Part shown: positions 1 through 5,564 of the stretch, piece by piece | How positions within the stretch are numbered: position 1 is the stretch's first letter | Layout of the letters: each line of letters starts with the position of its first letter | Assembly: GCA_023864145.1 (NCBI GenBank) | Contig: JAIVER010000094.1 | Location: 1 to 5,814, forward strand | Origin: Thiohalomonas sp. | Lineage (GTDB): Bacteria > Pseudomonadota > Gammaproteobacteria > GRL18 | Reading direction: 5' to 3' | Length of the DNA: 5,814 bases | The notes under the pieces: generated by a model | Told to the model about the DNA's origin: nothing | The model's database searches: none | Seen by the model: only the letters and a program-made list of their open reading frames with translations | Position numbers and translations under genes: made by a program

Positions 1-307
1 ACATTTAGTACTTGATGGTGCGGGTTATCACAGAGCTCAAGTTTTAAAAGATAAAGCACAACAATTAGATATTAAATTGTATTATTTACCAGCTTATAGC
101 CCAAATTTGAATCCGATAGAGCGGTTATGGAAAATAATGAATGAAAAGGTGAGAAATAATCATTTTTTTCACAATCCTAAAGAGTTTCGACAGAAAATTA
201 ATGAGTTTTTTGATGAAATTTTACCGAGCATTGGAAAATCATTAGATTCTCGAATTAATGATAATTTCCAAGTGTTCGATCCTGCATTTTCAAGTTGATT
301 GGGTATA
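1..307 (+). mobile_element. IS630-family element, 3' end (left copy, truncated by window edge)
   Basis: The segment carries the end of a DDE transposase gene and then the terminal bases TTGATTGGGTATA. The same sequence appears inverted at the right side of the window: 56-307 matches the reverse complement of 5563-5814 with about 8 mismatches in 252 bases by eye. Identity stops after TATA at 304-307, which places the element boundary there. IS630/Tc1-type elements insert at and duplicate TA, so one TA of this TATA is probably the target duplication. The 5' part, the other terminal repeat and the second TA lie outside the window. Confidence 0.85.
2..298 (+). CDS. IS630-family DDE transposase, C-terminal part (partial)
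   Basis: The reading frame is open from the first base of the window, so this is a 5'-truncated gene and not one that starts at the TTG at 77. About 98 codons remain and end in TGA 296-298. They hold the last half of the DDE_3 catalytic domain. LVLDGAGYHRA carries the second catalytic Asp (codon 14-16), and SPNLNPIERLW carries the final catalytic Glu (codon 119-121). In this family the enzyme cuts and pastes the element at TA dinucleotides. The stop codon lies only about ten bases from the element end, as is usual for compact IS. Whether the full gene is intact cannot be seen. It points towards rpoH, and transcription leaving it would enter the rpoH control region. Confidence 0.9.
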   Translation, partial: HLVLDGAGYHRAQVLKDKAQQLDIKLYYLPAYSPNLNPIERLWKIMNEKVRNNHFFHNPKEFRQKINEFFDEILPSIGKSLDSRINDNFQVFDPAFSS

Positions 308-442
308 GGTACTAGTAACTATTCAATTAATATTACCATACTATTTTACTTTGTTATTATTTTCTGATATTCTTCTTTTCTGATTTATTTATAAAATGAC
401 ACTAACTCAACATTATTTCCACATAATTAATCACGAAATAAG

Positions 443-471
443 TTGAACTTTATTAAAAATTAGCACTCTAT
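443..471 (+). promoter_or_regulatory. Probable sigma-E (RpoE)-type promoter of rpoH
   Basis: TTGAACTT at 443-450 is followed by exactly 16 bases and then TCTAT at 467-471. The sigma-E consensus is roughly GGAACTT, a spacer of 15-17, then TC(T/A)(G/A)A. As I recall it, the sigma-E-dependent P3 promoter of E. coli rpoH uses the same TTGAACTT and a 16-base spacer followed by TCTGA. Read as sigma-70, TTGAAC-N18-TCTATT is a weaker alternative. The predicted start would be near 477-479, giving a leader of about 145 bases. The -10 lies within the left arm of the CIRCE element. Confidence 0.6.
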
Positions 472-486
472 TGCAAAGAGTGCTAA
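460..486 (+). promoter_or_regulatory. CIRCE element (HrcA operator) upstream of rpoH
   Basis: TTAGCACTC at 460-468 and GAGTGCTAA at 478-486 form a perfect 9-base inverted repeat around a 9-base spacer. This matches the CIRCE consensus TTAGCACTC-N9-GAGTGCTAA at all 18 arm positions. CIRCE is bound by HrcA, the heat-shock repressor whose activity depends on GroEL, and normally controls groESL and hrcA-grpE-dnaK-dnaJ. Here it overlaps the -10 and start region of the predicted rpoH promoter, an arrangement expected to repress initiation. The right arm would also be at the very 5' end of the mRNA. Confidence 0.93.
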
Positions 487-521
487 AATTTACATCTGTT
501 GTTTTATATATTATGGCTGCA

Positions 522-598
522 ATCTCAATCAGTTAAGGCTTTCTTACAATAGATACACAAGCCCTTAACCAATAATGAATTTAAATAAAAATTGAGAT
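522..598 (+). promoter_or_regulatory. Nested inverted repeats in the rpoH leader (possible structured 5' UTR)
   Basis: ATCTCAAT (522-529) is exactly complementary to ATTGAGAT (591-598). Nested inside, GTTAAGGCTT (532-541) pairs with AAGCCCTTAAC (559-569), with one bulged C. In RNA this gives a two-part hairpin ending 12 bases before the Shine-Dalgarno AAGGA (611-615). An alternative helix is possible between 539-547 and 606-614: eight pairs, one of them G-U, with one mismatch. It would cover the Shine-Dalgarno and compete with the inner stem. The complementarity is seen directly; a role in temperature-dependent or factor-dependent translation of rpoH is inference. Confidence 0.45.
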
Positions 599-623
599 AA
601 ACCCCGTAAAAAGGAAAATATTT

Positions 624-1478
624 ATGACTACAAAATCTTTAGCTATACCATTAGCGGTGCCGACAGGCAGCCTTGAGAGTTATATCAGCGCTTCTAATGC
701 GATCCCTATGCTTACTGCTGAAGAGGAATCTTCCCTGGGTCGACAAGTCAAGGATAGTGGTGACCTTGATGCGGCGCAACGCATGATTATGTCTCACCTG
801 CGTTTTGTTGTGCATATTGCCCGTGGTTACCGTGGTTATGGTCTACCTCAGGGTGATTTGATTCAAGAAGGTAATATTGGCCTGATGAAAGCTGTTAAAC
901 GCTTTGATCCTGAGAAAAAAGTCCGTCTGGTATCTTTTGCAGTACATTGGATTAAAGCCGAGATTCATGAATACATTCTGCGTAACTGGCGTATAGTTAA
1001 AATTGCCACGACGAAAGCACAACGAAAATTATTCTTTAATCTGCGCCGTAAGAAAAAACGTTTAGGCTGGTTTTCTGACGAAGAAGTGCATACTGTTGCT
1101 GAAGAACTGGGGGTAACCACTAAAGATGTCTTGCAGATGGAAGCACGTCTGACCTATCAGGATAATGCTTTTGATGGTTATGATGAGGAAGACAATGAAA
1201 ATACACCTGTCATCCCGGCAAATTATTTAGAGTCCGCTGAACCATCACCAGAACAATCTCTGATTACCTCTGATACTAAAAAGAATCAGTCTAACCTACT
1301 GCATTCTGCGTTAGCGACTTTGGATGATCGCAGTCGTGATATTGTTTCTCAGCGCTGGCTAAATGACGACAAGCAGACACTTCAGGAACTTGCAGGAAAG
1401 TATGATATTTCTGCTGAACGTGTCAGACAGCTGGAAAATAATGCCATGAAAAAGCTCAGAGCTTCTATGGTTGCCTGA
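624..1478 (+). CDS. rpoH: RNA polymerase heat-shock sigma factor RpoH (sigma-32)
   Basis: The 284-residue product matches the usual length of sigma-32. It directs RNA polymerase to heat-shock promoters for chaperones and proteases. Region 2 spans about residues 50-128. It includes the core-binding [14 protein letters not shown] (77-90) and the -10-recognition stretch around [20 protein letters not shown] (103-122). The RpoH box QRKLFFNLR (133-141), diagnostic for this family, follows at once. Region 4.2 has the -35-binding helix-turn-helix [20 protein letters not shown] (252-271). Residues 180-220 form the variable acidic linker. The ATG at 624 is preceded by AAGGA at 611-615 with good spacing, and the N-terminus lines up with known RpoH. 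The gene stands alone between its control region and a terminator. Control probably comes from a sigma-E-like promoter, HrcA/CIRCE and perhaps leader structure. No key residue looks damaged. Confidence 0.98.
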   Translation: MTTKSLAIPLAVPTGSLESYISASNAIPMLTAEEESSLGRQVKDSGDLDAAQRMIMSHLRFVVHIARGYRGYGLPQGDLIQEGNIGLMKAVKRFDPEKKVRLVSFAVHWIKAEIHEYILRNWRIVKIATTKAQRKLFFNLRRKKKRLGWFSDEEVHTVAEELGVTTKDVLQMEARLTYQDNAFDGYDEEDNENTPVIPANYLESAEPSPEQSLITSDTKKNQSNLLHSALATLDDRSRDIVSQRWLNDDKQTLQELAGKYDISAERVRQLENNAMKKLRASMVA

Positions 1479-1535
1479 CTTTATAAGGATAACAACAGTT
1501 GTAAAAAACGGCTTACAGAACTAAATGCCAAAAGC

Positions 1536-1573
1536 AAAAAGGGAGTTTTTCTTTAAGAAAAGCTCCCTTTTTT
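1536..1573. terminator. Bidirectional rho-independent terminator
   Basis: GGGAGTTTTTC (1541-1551) pairs with GAAAAGCTCCC (1557-1567), an 11-pair stem with one G-U and a five-base loop. It is flanked by AAAAA at 1536-1540 and TTTTTT at 1568-1573. The T-tract terminates rpoH on the + strand. The A-tract becomes the U-tract for the convergent gene ending at 1594 on the - strand. Confidence 0.92.
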
Positions 1574-1593
1574 ATGCCTCTCAGTAAACTTTC

Positions 1594-2031
1594 TTACTGT
1601 GCAGGTACTTGTCTTATCTCAACTTCAACTGGAGACTCTTCTGCCGCTTCAACAGGTGCTGGATATTCGTAACCCTGGTCATAAGGGTTGCCGTAACCAC
1701 CACCATAAGGATTACCATAACCGCCGCCATAAGGACCTCTATTATAACGGTTGTAGTTATTATTGCTGCCCCAATTCCAGGGCACATTATTTCCGCCCCA
1801 GCTATTGCCTCTACCCATATTCCAAGGTGTGTTATTGTCACCCCAGCGATTATTGTTACTCCAGGGACCACTATTCCATGGACCGTCATTCCAGTTTGGG
1901 CCATAGCCTCTATTGCTGCCCCAGTTATTACCCCAGCCATTACCATCGTTGCTGCCAAAACTAAATGCTGAAGCTGATACCCCAGCTGCCAATAATGATG
2001 TAGCGATAATTAATTTTGTTATTTTTCTCAT
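1594..2031 (-). CDS. Secreted Gly/Asn/Trp/Tyr-rich protein, sulfur globule protein-like
   Basis: The 145-residue product starts with a clear Sec signal peptide: basic MRKITK, a hydrophobic core, and likely cleavage after A22 in the ASA motif. The mature protein has no cysteine. It is low-complexity, with ten Trp between residues 33 and 87 in motifs such as GPWN, NRWG and VPWNWG. A GGGY/GNPY segment (100-120) follows, then a Pro/Glu/Val tail (124-145). Such composition plus a signal peptide is typical of the sulfur globule proteins that form the envelope around periplasmic sulfur deposits in Allochromatium and relatives. The match is by composition and motif style, not an alignment, so another extracytoplasmic structural protein is possible. 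The ATG is preceded by AAGGGG with suitable spacing. No clear promoter is seen in the 141 bases between it and ccoS, nor a strong terminator after ccoS, so some read-through from the cco operon is possible. It ends at the shared terminator facing rpoH. Confidence 0.6.
   Translation of the reverse strand: MRKITKLIIATSLLAAGVSASAFSFGSNDGNGWGNNWGSNRGYGPNWNDGPWNSGPWSNNNRWGDNNTPWNMGRGNSWGGNNVPWNWGSNNNYNRYNRGPYGGGYGNPYGGGYGNPYDQGYEYPAPVEAAEESPVEVEIRQVPAQ
1684..1731 (-). repeat. Two tandem copies of a 24-base coding repeat (YGGGYGNP)
   Basis: The bases 1684-1707 and 1708-1731 encode the same eight residues, YGGGYGNP, at protein positions 101-116. They differ at five positions, all transitions at third codon positions. 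The peptide repeat is therefore kept while the DNA has drifted, which suggests an older duplication under selection for the protein sequence. Confidence 0.85.
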
Positions 2032-2172
2032 ATATAGCCCCTTATAAAATCCTTATTTGTTTGTAAATAGATAAACAGTGTTTGAACAGAGTAATTTATT
2101 AAGTTTAATCCCAATCATAATGCTGTTTAAATGCCTATTCGCTCTCTTGTTATTTACCCTTAACTACTAATA

Positions 2173-2424
2173 CTAGCGAGTTTTTGTTACTTTGTCTGCT
2201 TTATCCTGATTATTTTTTTCTGTTGAGTCCTTTTCCTGAGCTGTATTTTCTTCTGGTTTTTTTTCCTGTTTTTTTTCAAGAGTTAAATCTTCATCCATCA
2301 AAATTCGGCTTGCATCACCTTCAAGATCATCAAATTGCCCGGATTTAATAGCCCAGAATAAGATCACAACCAAAATAATACCAATAATAATCATACTGGG
2401 GATCAAACCATAGATTACGTCCAT
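2173..2424 (-). CDS. ccoS: cbb3-type cytochrome oxidase assembly protein CcoS
   Basis: The 83-residue protein has one N-terminal membrane helix (about residues 5-27). The family signature follows, FWAIKSGQFDDLEGDASRIL at 23-42, then MDED. CcoS is a small inner-membrane protein needed for insertion of cofactors (haem and copper) into cbb3 oxidase. The tail from about residue 47 is a long Lys/Glu/Gln-rich stretch, which makes this copy longer than the 50-70 residues common in the family; its role is unknown. The ATG has a good ribosome binding site (AAAGGTG) in the 27-base gap after ccoI. It is the last gene of the ccoH-ccoI-ccoS set. No strong hairpin terminator is visible downstream. Confidence 0.93.
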   Translation of the reverse strand: MDVIYGLIPSMIIIGIILVVILFWAIKSGQFDDLEGDASRILMDEDLTLEKKQEKKPEENTAQEKDSTEKNNQDKADKVTKTR

Positions 2425-2451
2425 TATTACACCTTTTTTATCTACAATTTA

Positions 2452-5019
2452 TTATTTATCTTTAAAGCGCCAGCGTATTCGCGCGGCATTACCTATTACC
2501 AGTAAAGAGCTTAGCGGCATTGAAATGGCTGCCACTAACGGCGTAATCATTGCCGCTATCGCTAGGGGTACCATAATAATATTATACACAATTGAAATTC
2601 CAATATTCTGCTTGATGGTCGTTAATGTGGCACGAGAGAGTTCTGCAGCCAGTGGAATTTTTTCTAATTCACCATTAACCAGAATAACATCGGCACTATT
2701 AATTGAAACATAAGTGCCTGAGCCCATGGCAATACCCACATCAGCTCTGACTAATGCCGGAGCATCATTAATACCATCACCTACCATGGCGATTAAATTA
2801 CCTTGCTGCTGCTTTTGCTGGATGACCTTATCCTTGCCATCAGGCATTACTTCGGCAATCACTTCTTCTATGCCCAGTTTTTCAGCCATATAATCGGCCA
2901 CTTCCTGCTTATCGCCACTGAGCAGAGTTAGTTTAAAGTCCTGTTGATACATTTGTTCAATAATATCGCCAGCATCAGGACGTAATTTATCTTCTACAAC
3001 AAATGCACAAATGGATTCCCCTTCAAGCCAGGCATAAACAACAGTACTGCCTAATTGATGGTATTCCTGCATTTTTGTCTCAAGTTGTGAGCATAGTAAT
3101 GATATATCTTCTTTTGCTGCTAATTGCTTAATCCATTCCAAAGTACCAATGGCGATTTTTTGACTCTGCTGCCGGCCATGCATATGCTCTGCTGATATGC
3201 CTGAACCCGCCTGTACTTTAATTTTTTCCAGTTCAGCTTTTCGAGTCAATCCATATTGCTGTCCCAGATTAACGATGCCTTTTGCAATCATATGTTCTGA
3301 GTGACTTTCTAAAAAACAAGTCAGATTGACTATCTTATTTTGGGATGCCGATAATTGCTCCATCGATTCATCAGAGGGGACAATTTTCTGGATATTTTTC
3401 GCAGGATCATTGAGAGCAGTGTAATAGAGTGTACTCACCAGCATCTTGCCCTGTGTCAACGTACCGGTTTTATCAAAAACAAAATGACGTATTGATGATA
3501 ATATTTCCAGTACCGCACCATGTTTAACCAGTACCCCCATCCTTGCCCCCACACCGGTTGCCACAGCAATAGCCATCGGGGTTGCTAAACCAAATGCACA
3601 GGGGCAGGTAATAATCAACACTGATGTCGCTGCCATCAGGGCAACTTCAATATTATCACCAACCCAAAACATAAATGTTAACGTCGCAAGGATTAAGGTA
3701 ATAGAGACAAACCATGGAATAATCCGATCAGCTGTACATTGAATCGGTGCTTTAGTTGACTGCGCTTCATCAACCAGATGGATAATCTTTCCTAATGCGG
3801 TATTTTTTAGTGTTTGACTCACCTGAACGGTCAGTAGGCCATCTTTATTGGTTGTTCCTGCTGACACTTTATCATCCATAAACTTTGCCACAGGTAAAAA
3901 CTCACCGGTTAACATGGACTCATCGATAACACCTTCGCCATTAATAATCACACCATCAACAGGTATTTTCTCACCTGCCTTAACCAATATCAGATCAGCT
4001 TCTTTAATCATGCTGACGGGTACAATTGAGGTCTCACCATCCTGTATTAAGGTGGCAATTTTAGGCTGCAGATCAAGTAAACGCTGTGTTGACTGTACGG
4101 CCAGACGTTTAGACATTGCTTCCAAATAACGTCCTGTCAATATGACAAAGATAAAATTAACAACCGTATCAAAATAGACATGAGCAATCTCGGAGGCTCC
4201 GATCACCACATAGCATGAGTAGAGATAGGTAATGCTTGCGCCTATGGCAATAGGCAGATCCATGGTCAGGTGACGATTGATAAGACCAGTAATTGCCCCG
4301 CGATAAAAAGGATAAGCGGAATAAAGTAAGGTTGGAGTTGAAAGGCCAAGACCCAGCCAATAAAATAACTCTTTATATTTACCTTCATCAGCTCCGGCAT
4401 ACAGAGCAATAGAGATCCACATGAGATTCATCGCTGCAAAGCCGGCAAAGGACAAACGGAATAAAAGGTCGCGGTTTTGTCTTTTTATCTGTCCTTCCGC
4501 AGCTTCGGGATCAAAGGGTACTCCGGCATAACCGATTTGCCCTAGATAATGCATAAGCTGTGACAGCCTTATTTCCCGATTATCCCACTTTAGACGAAGT
4601 TTTTTGGCGCTTAGATTGACCACAGCATCAATGACGCCAGCCTCAGCATTAAGTCGTCGCTCAATGAGCCAGACACAGGCTGCACAGTGAATACCTTCAA
4701 CTAAGAGATGAATTTCACGTATATCACCTAAATCATCGACATACTCACGCTGCACATGATCTAGGTCGTAAACTTCTAGTTGATTATCAATTTCAGGTGG
4801 CGGCTGTAGTGTTTCACCCTCGAGGGTTCTACGATAAAAGCCACCCATACCGGCACCATAGATGGTTTCACAGACTGTCTGACAGCCGTGGCAGCAAAAG
4901 TGCATTTGCTGCCCAATAATTGTGGAACTTATTTGTTCACCTTTTTGTAGATTCGGGGGTAAAGGTAAATGACAATGGTCACAATTATCGGGTGCTTTAT
5001 TATCGTATGCTTTAGTCAC
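2452..5019 (-). CDS. ccoI: Copper-translocating P1B-type ATPase CcoI/FixI
   Basis: The 855-residue inner-membrane pump is assigned to copper delivery for cbb3 oxidase by its architecture and by its ccoH and ccoS neighbours. The N-terminus has a Cys-rich domain typical of FixI/CcoI (C13, C16, C42, C43, C46, C50). A heavy-metal-associated domain with GIHCAAC (CxxC at 112-115) follows. About eight membrane helices run between residues 185 and 845. They include the ion-binding CPC at 472-474, YN at 812-813 and MPLSS at 834-838. Catalytic motifs are TGEF (371-374, actuator), DKTGT with phosphorylated D516, and GDGINDAP (747-754). The usual HP dipeptide of the nucleotide-binding domain reads H576-M577, and the actuator TGES reads TGEF; both are unusual but the rest is intact. 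The start is GTG, directly abutting the ccoH stop (TAAGTG). Translation is therefore probably coupled, and only a weak Shine-Dalgarno is seen. Confidence 0.95.
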   Translation of the reverse strand: MTKAYDNKAPDNCDHCHLPLPPNLQKGEQISSTIIGQQMHFCCHGCQTVCETIYGAGMGGFYRRTLEGETLQPPPEIDNQLEVYDLDHVQREYVDDLGDIREIHLLVEGIHCAACVWLIERRLNAEAGVIDAVVNLSAKKLRLKWDNREIRLSQLMHYLGQIGYAGVPFDPEAAEGQIKRQNRDLLFRLSFAGFAAMNLMWISIALYAGADEGKYKELFYWLGLGLSTPTLLYSAYPFYRGAITGLINRHLTMDLPIAIGASITYLYSCYVVIGASEIAHVYFDTVVNFIFVILTGRYLEAMSKRLAVQSTQRLLDLQPKIATLIQDGETSIVPVSMIKEADLILVKAGEKIPVDGVIINGEGVIDESMLTGEFLPVAKFMDDKVSAGTTNKDGLLTVQVSQTLKNTALGKIIHLVDEAQSTKAPIQCTADRIIPWFVSITLILATLTFMFWVGDNIEVALMAATSVLIITCPCAFGLATPMAIAVATGVGARMGVLVKHGAVLEILSSIRHFVFDKTGTLTQGKMLVSTLYYTALNDPAKNIQKIVPSDESMEQLSASQNKIVNLTCFLESHSEHMIAKGIVNLGQQYGLTRKAELEKIKVQAGSGISAEHMHGRQQSQKIAIGTLEWIKQLAAKEDISLLCSQLETKMQEYHQLGSTVVYAWLEGESICAFVVEDKLRPDAGDIIEQMYQQDFKLTLLSGDKQEVADYMAEKLGIEEVIAEVMPDGKDKVIQQKQQQGNLIAMVGDGINDAPALVRADVGIAMGSGTYVSINSADVILVNGELEKIPLAAELSRATLTTIKQNIGISIVYNIIMVPLAIAAMITPLVAAISMPLSSLLVIGNAARIRWRFKDK

Positions 5020-5532
5020 TTAGTCTTTCACAAAGATTTTTTTGGCATAATTTACTTCTATGCCGTCAATCACTGCGCTTGCTAATAAATCCCATTTACC
5101 TTTGCTGGCAAAGGTCATAGTTGTCTGGTAACTTGTTTTATCTTCAGTCAGTGTCATCGGTACTGAAAAATCTTGTTTTGCATCTGATAGACGATAAGCA
5201 TACAGGGTTATTTTCTCAACCGGACTTAATACTCCGGCTTTATCTTTGATGGTAAAATTAATGGTAACGGGTTTATTCTGATGAACAGCAGATATTCTAA
5301 ACTTTGTATCCCACTTCCCATTATTTTTCAGTTTCTTTTGGATATTTTCTTCATAATCCTGGCCACGTTCATAAAAATCTTCAACCACTAAGCCTGAAAA
5401 TCCTCTATTGGCTTGTATCAGCATATAAATGGTACCCGCCATCGCAGTCAGAACCAAAAATAACCAGCCAAGTAATAATGGGCTTTTATACCAGTGTTGT
5501 TTATTAGAAGCAGTGGAATTTGTATTAGACAC
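5020..5532 (-). CDS. ccoH: FixH/CcoH family cbb3 oxidase assembly protein
   Basis: The 170-residue product has a short cytosolic start and one membrane helix at about 18-39 (LLLGWLFLVLTAMAGTIYML). A periplasmic domain of the FixH type follows, with the family-like stretch GLVVEDFYERGQDYEENI after the helix and a beta-rich remainder. CcoH interacts with CcoN/CcoP during assembly of cbb3 oxidase. The start is GTG at 5530-5532, with AGG about ten bases upstream. An in-frame TAG lies four codons upstream, so no longer protein is possible. It is the first gene of the ccoH-ccoI-ccoS set and its stop touches the ccoI start. The IS630 copy ends only about 30 bases upstream, so the native promoter or any preceding gene (usually ccoG or ccoP) has been cut off. 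Confidence 0.92.
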   Translation of the reverse strand: MSNTNSTASNKQHWYKSPLLLGWLFLVLTAMAGTIYMLIQANRGFSGLVVEDFYERGQDYEENIQKKLKNNGKWDTKFRISAVHQNKPVTINFTIKDKAGVLSPVEKITLYAYRLSDAKQDFSVPMTLTEDKTSYQTTMTFASKGKWDLLASAVIDGIEVNYAKKIFVKD

Positions 5533-5558
5533 AGAATTAACCTATTTGAAAATTAAGT

Positions 5559-5564
5559 ATTATA
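5559..5564 (-). promoter_or_regulatory. Perfect TATAAT -10 at the IS/chromosome junction upstream of ccoH
   Basis: On the - strand the sequence GGGTATATAATACTT contains TATAAT spanning the end of the IS630 copy and its TA target. It would start a transcript about 20 bases before the ccoH GTG. The matching -35, 17 bases upstream inside the IS, is TGCATT and poor, and no extended -10 TG is present. It may be a hybrid promoter made by the insertion, but it could also be chance in AT-rich DNA. Confidence 0.35.

Larger units (their letters stand above)
308..623 (+). other. Gene-free rpoH upstream region
   Basis: No protein gene is supported in these 316 bases. The first part, 308-442, is very AT-rich. 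It shows no convincing feature beyond a TATAAA at 390-395 that lacks a good -35. From 443 onwards it holds a sigma-E-like promoter, a CIRCE operator and a leader with inverted repeats, each listed separately. ftsX, the usual gene upstream of rpoH in gammaproteobacteria, has left no visible remnant here; the IS630 end sits in its place. Two tiny ATG-started frames (513-536 and 575-595) have no ribosome binding site. Confidence 0.7.

Noticed and set aside
390..395. TATAAA as a sigma-70 -10 for rpoH
   Set aside because: No acceptable -35 hexamer at 16-18 bases upstream; such sequences are common in this AT-rich stretch.
513..536. Seven-codon upstream frame (MAAISIS) in the rpoH leader, overlapping the hairpin arms
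   Set aside because: It could in principle act as a leader peptide that opens the stems, but there is no Shine-Dalgarno before its ATG and short frames like this occur by chance.
575..595. Six-codon frame MNLNKN before rpoH
   Set aside because: No ribosome binding site, very AT-rich, and no sign of codon selection.
1492..1502. Small palindrome ACAAC-A-GTTGT after rpoH
   Set aside because: Too short for a terminator or operator call, has no T-tract, and a strong terminator follows.
1599..1971. Long open frames on the + strand and a second - frame over the sulfur-globule-like gene
   Set aside because: They are shadows caused by the biased Gly/Asn/Tyr/Trp codons of the real gene. The real frame has a signal peptide, a good ribosome binding site and synonymous drift in its repeat.
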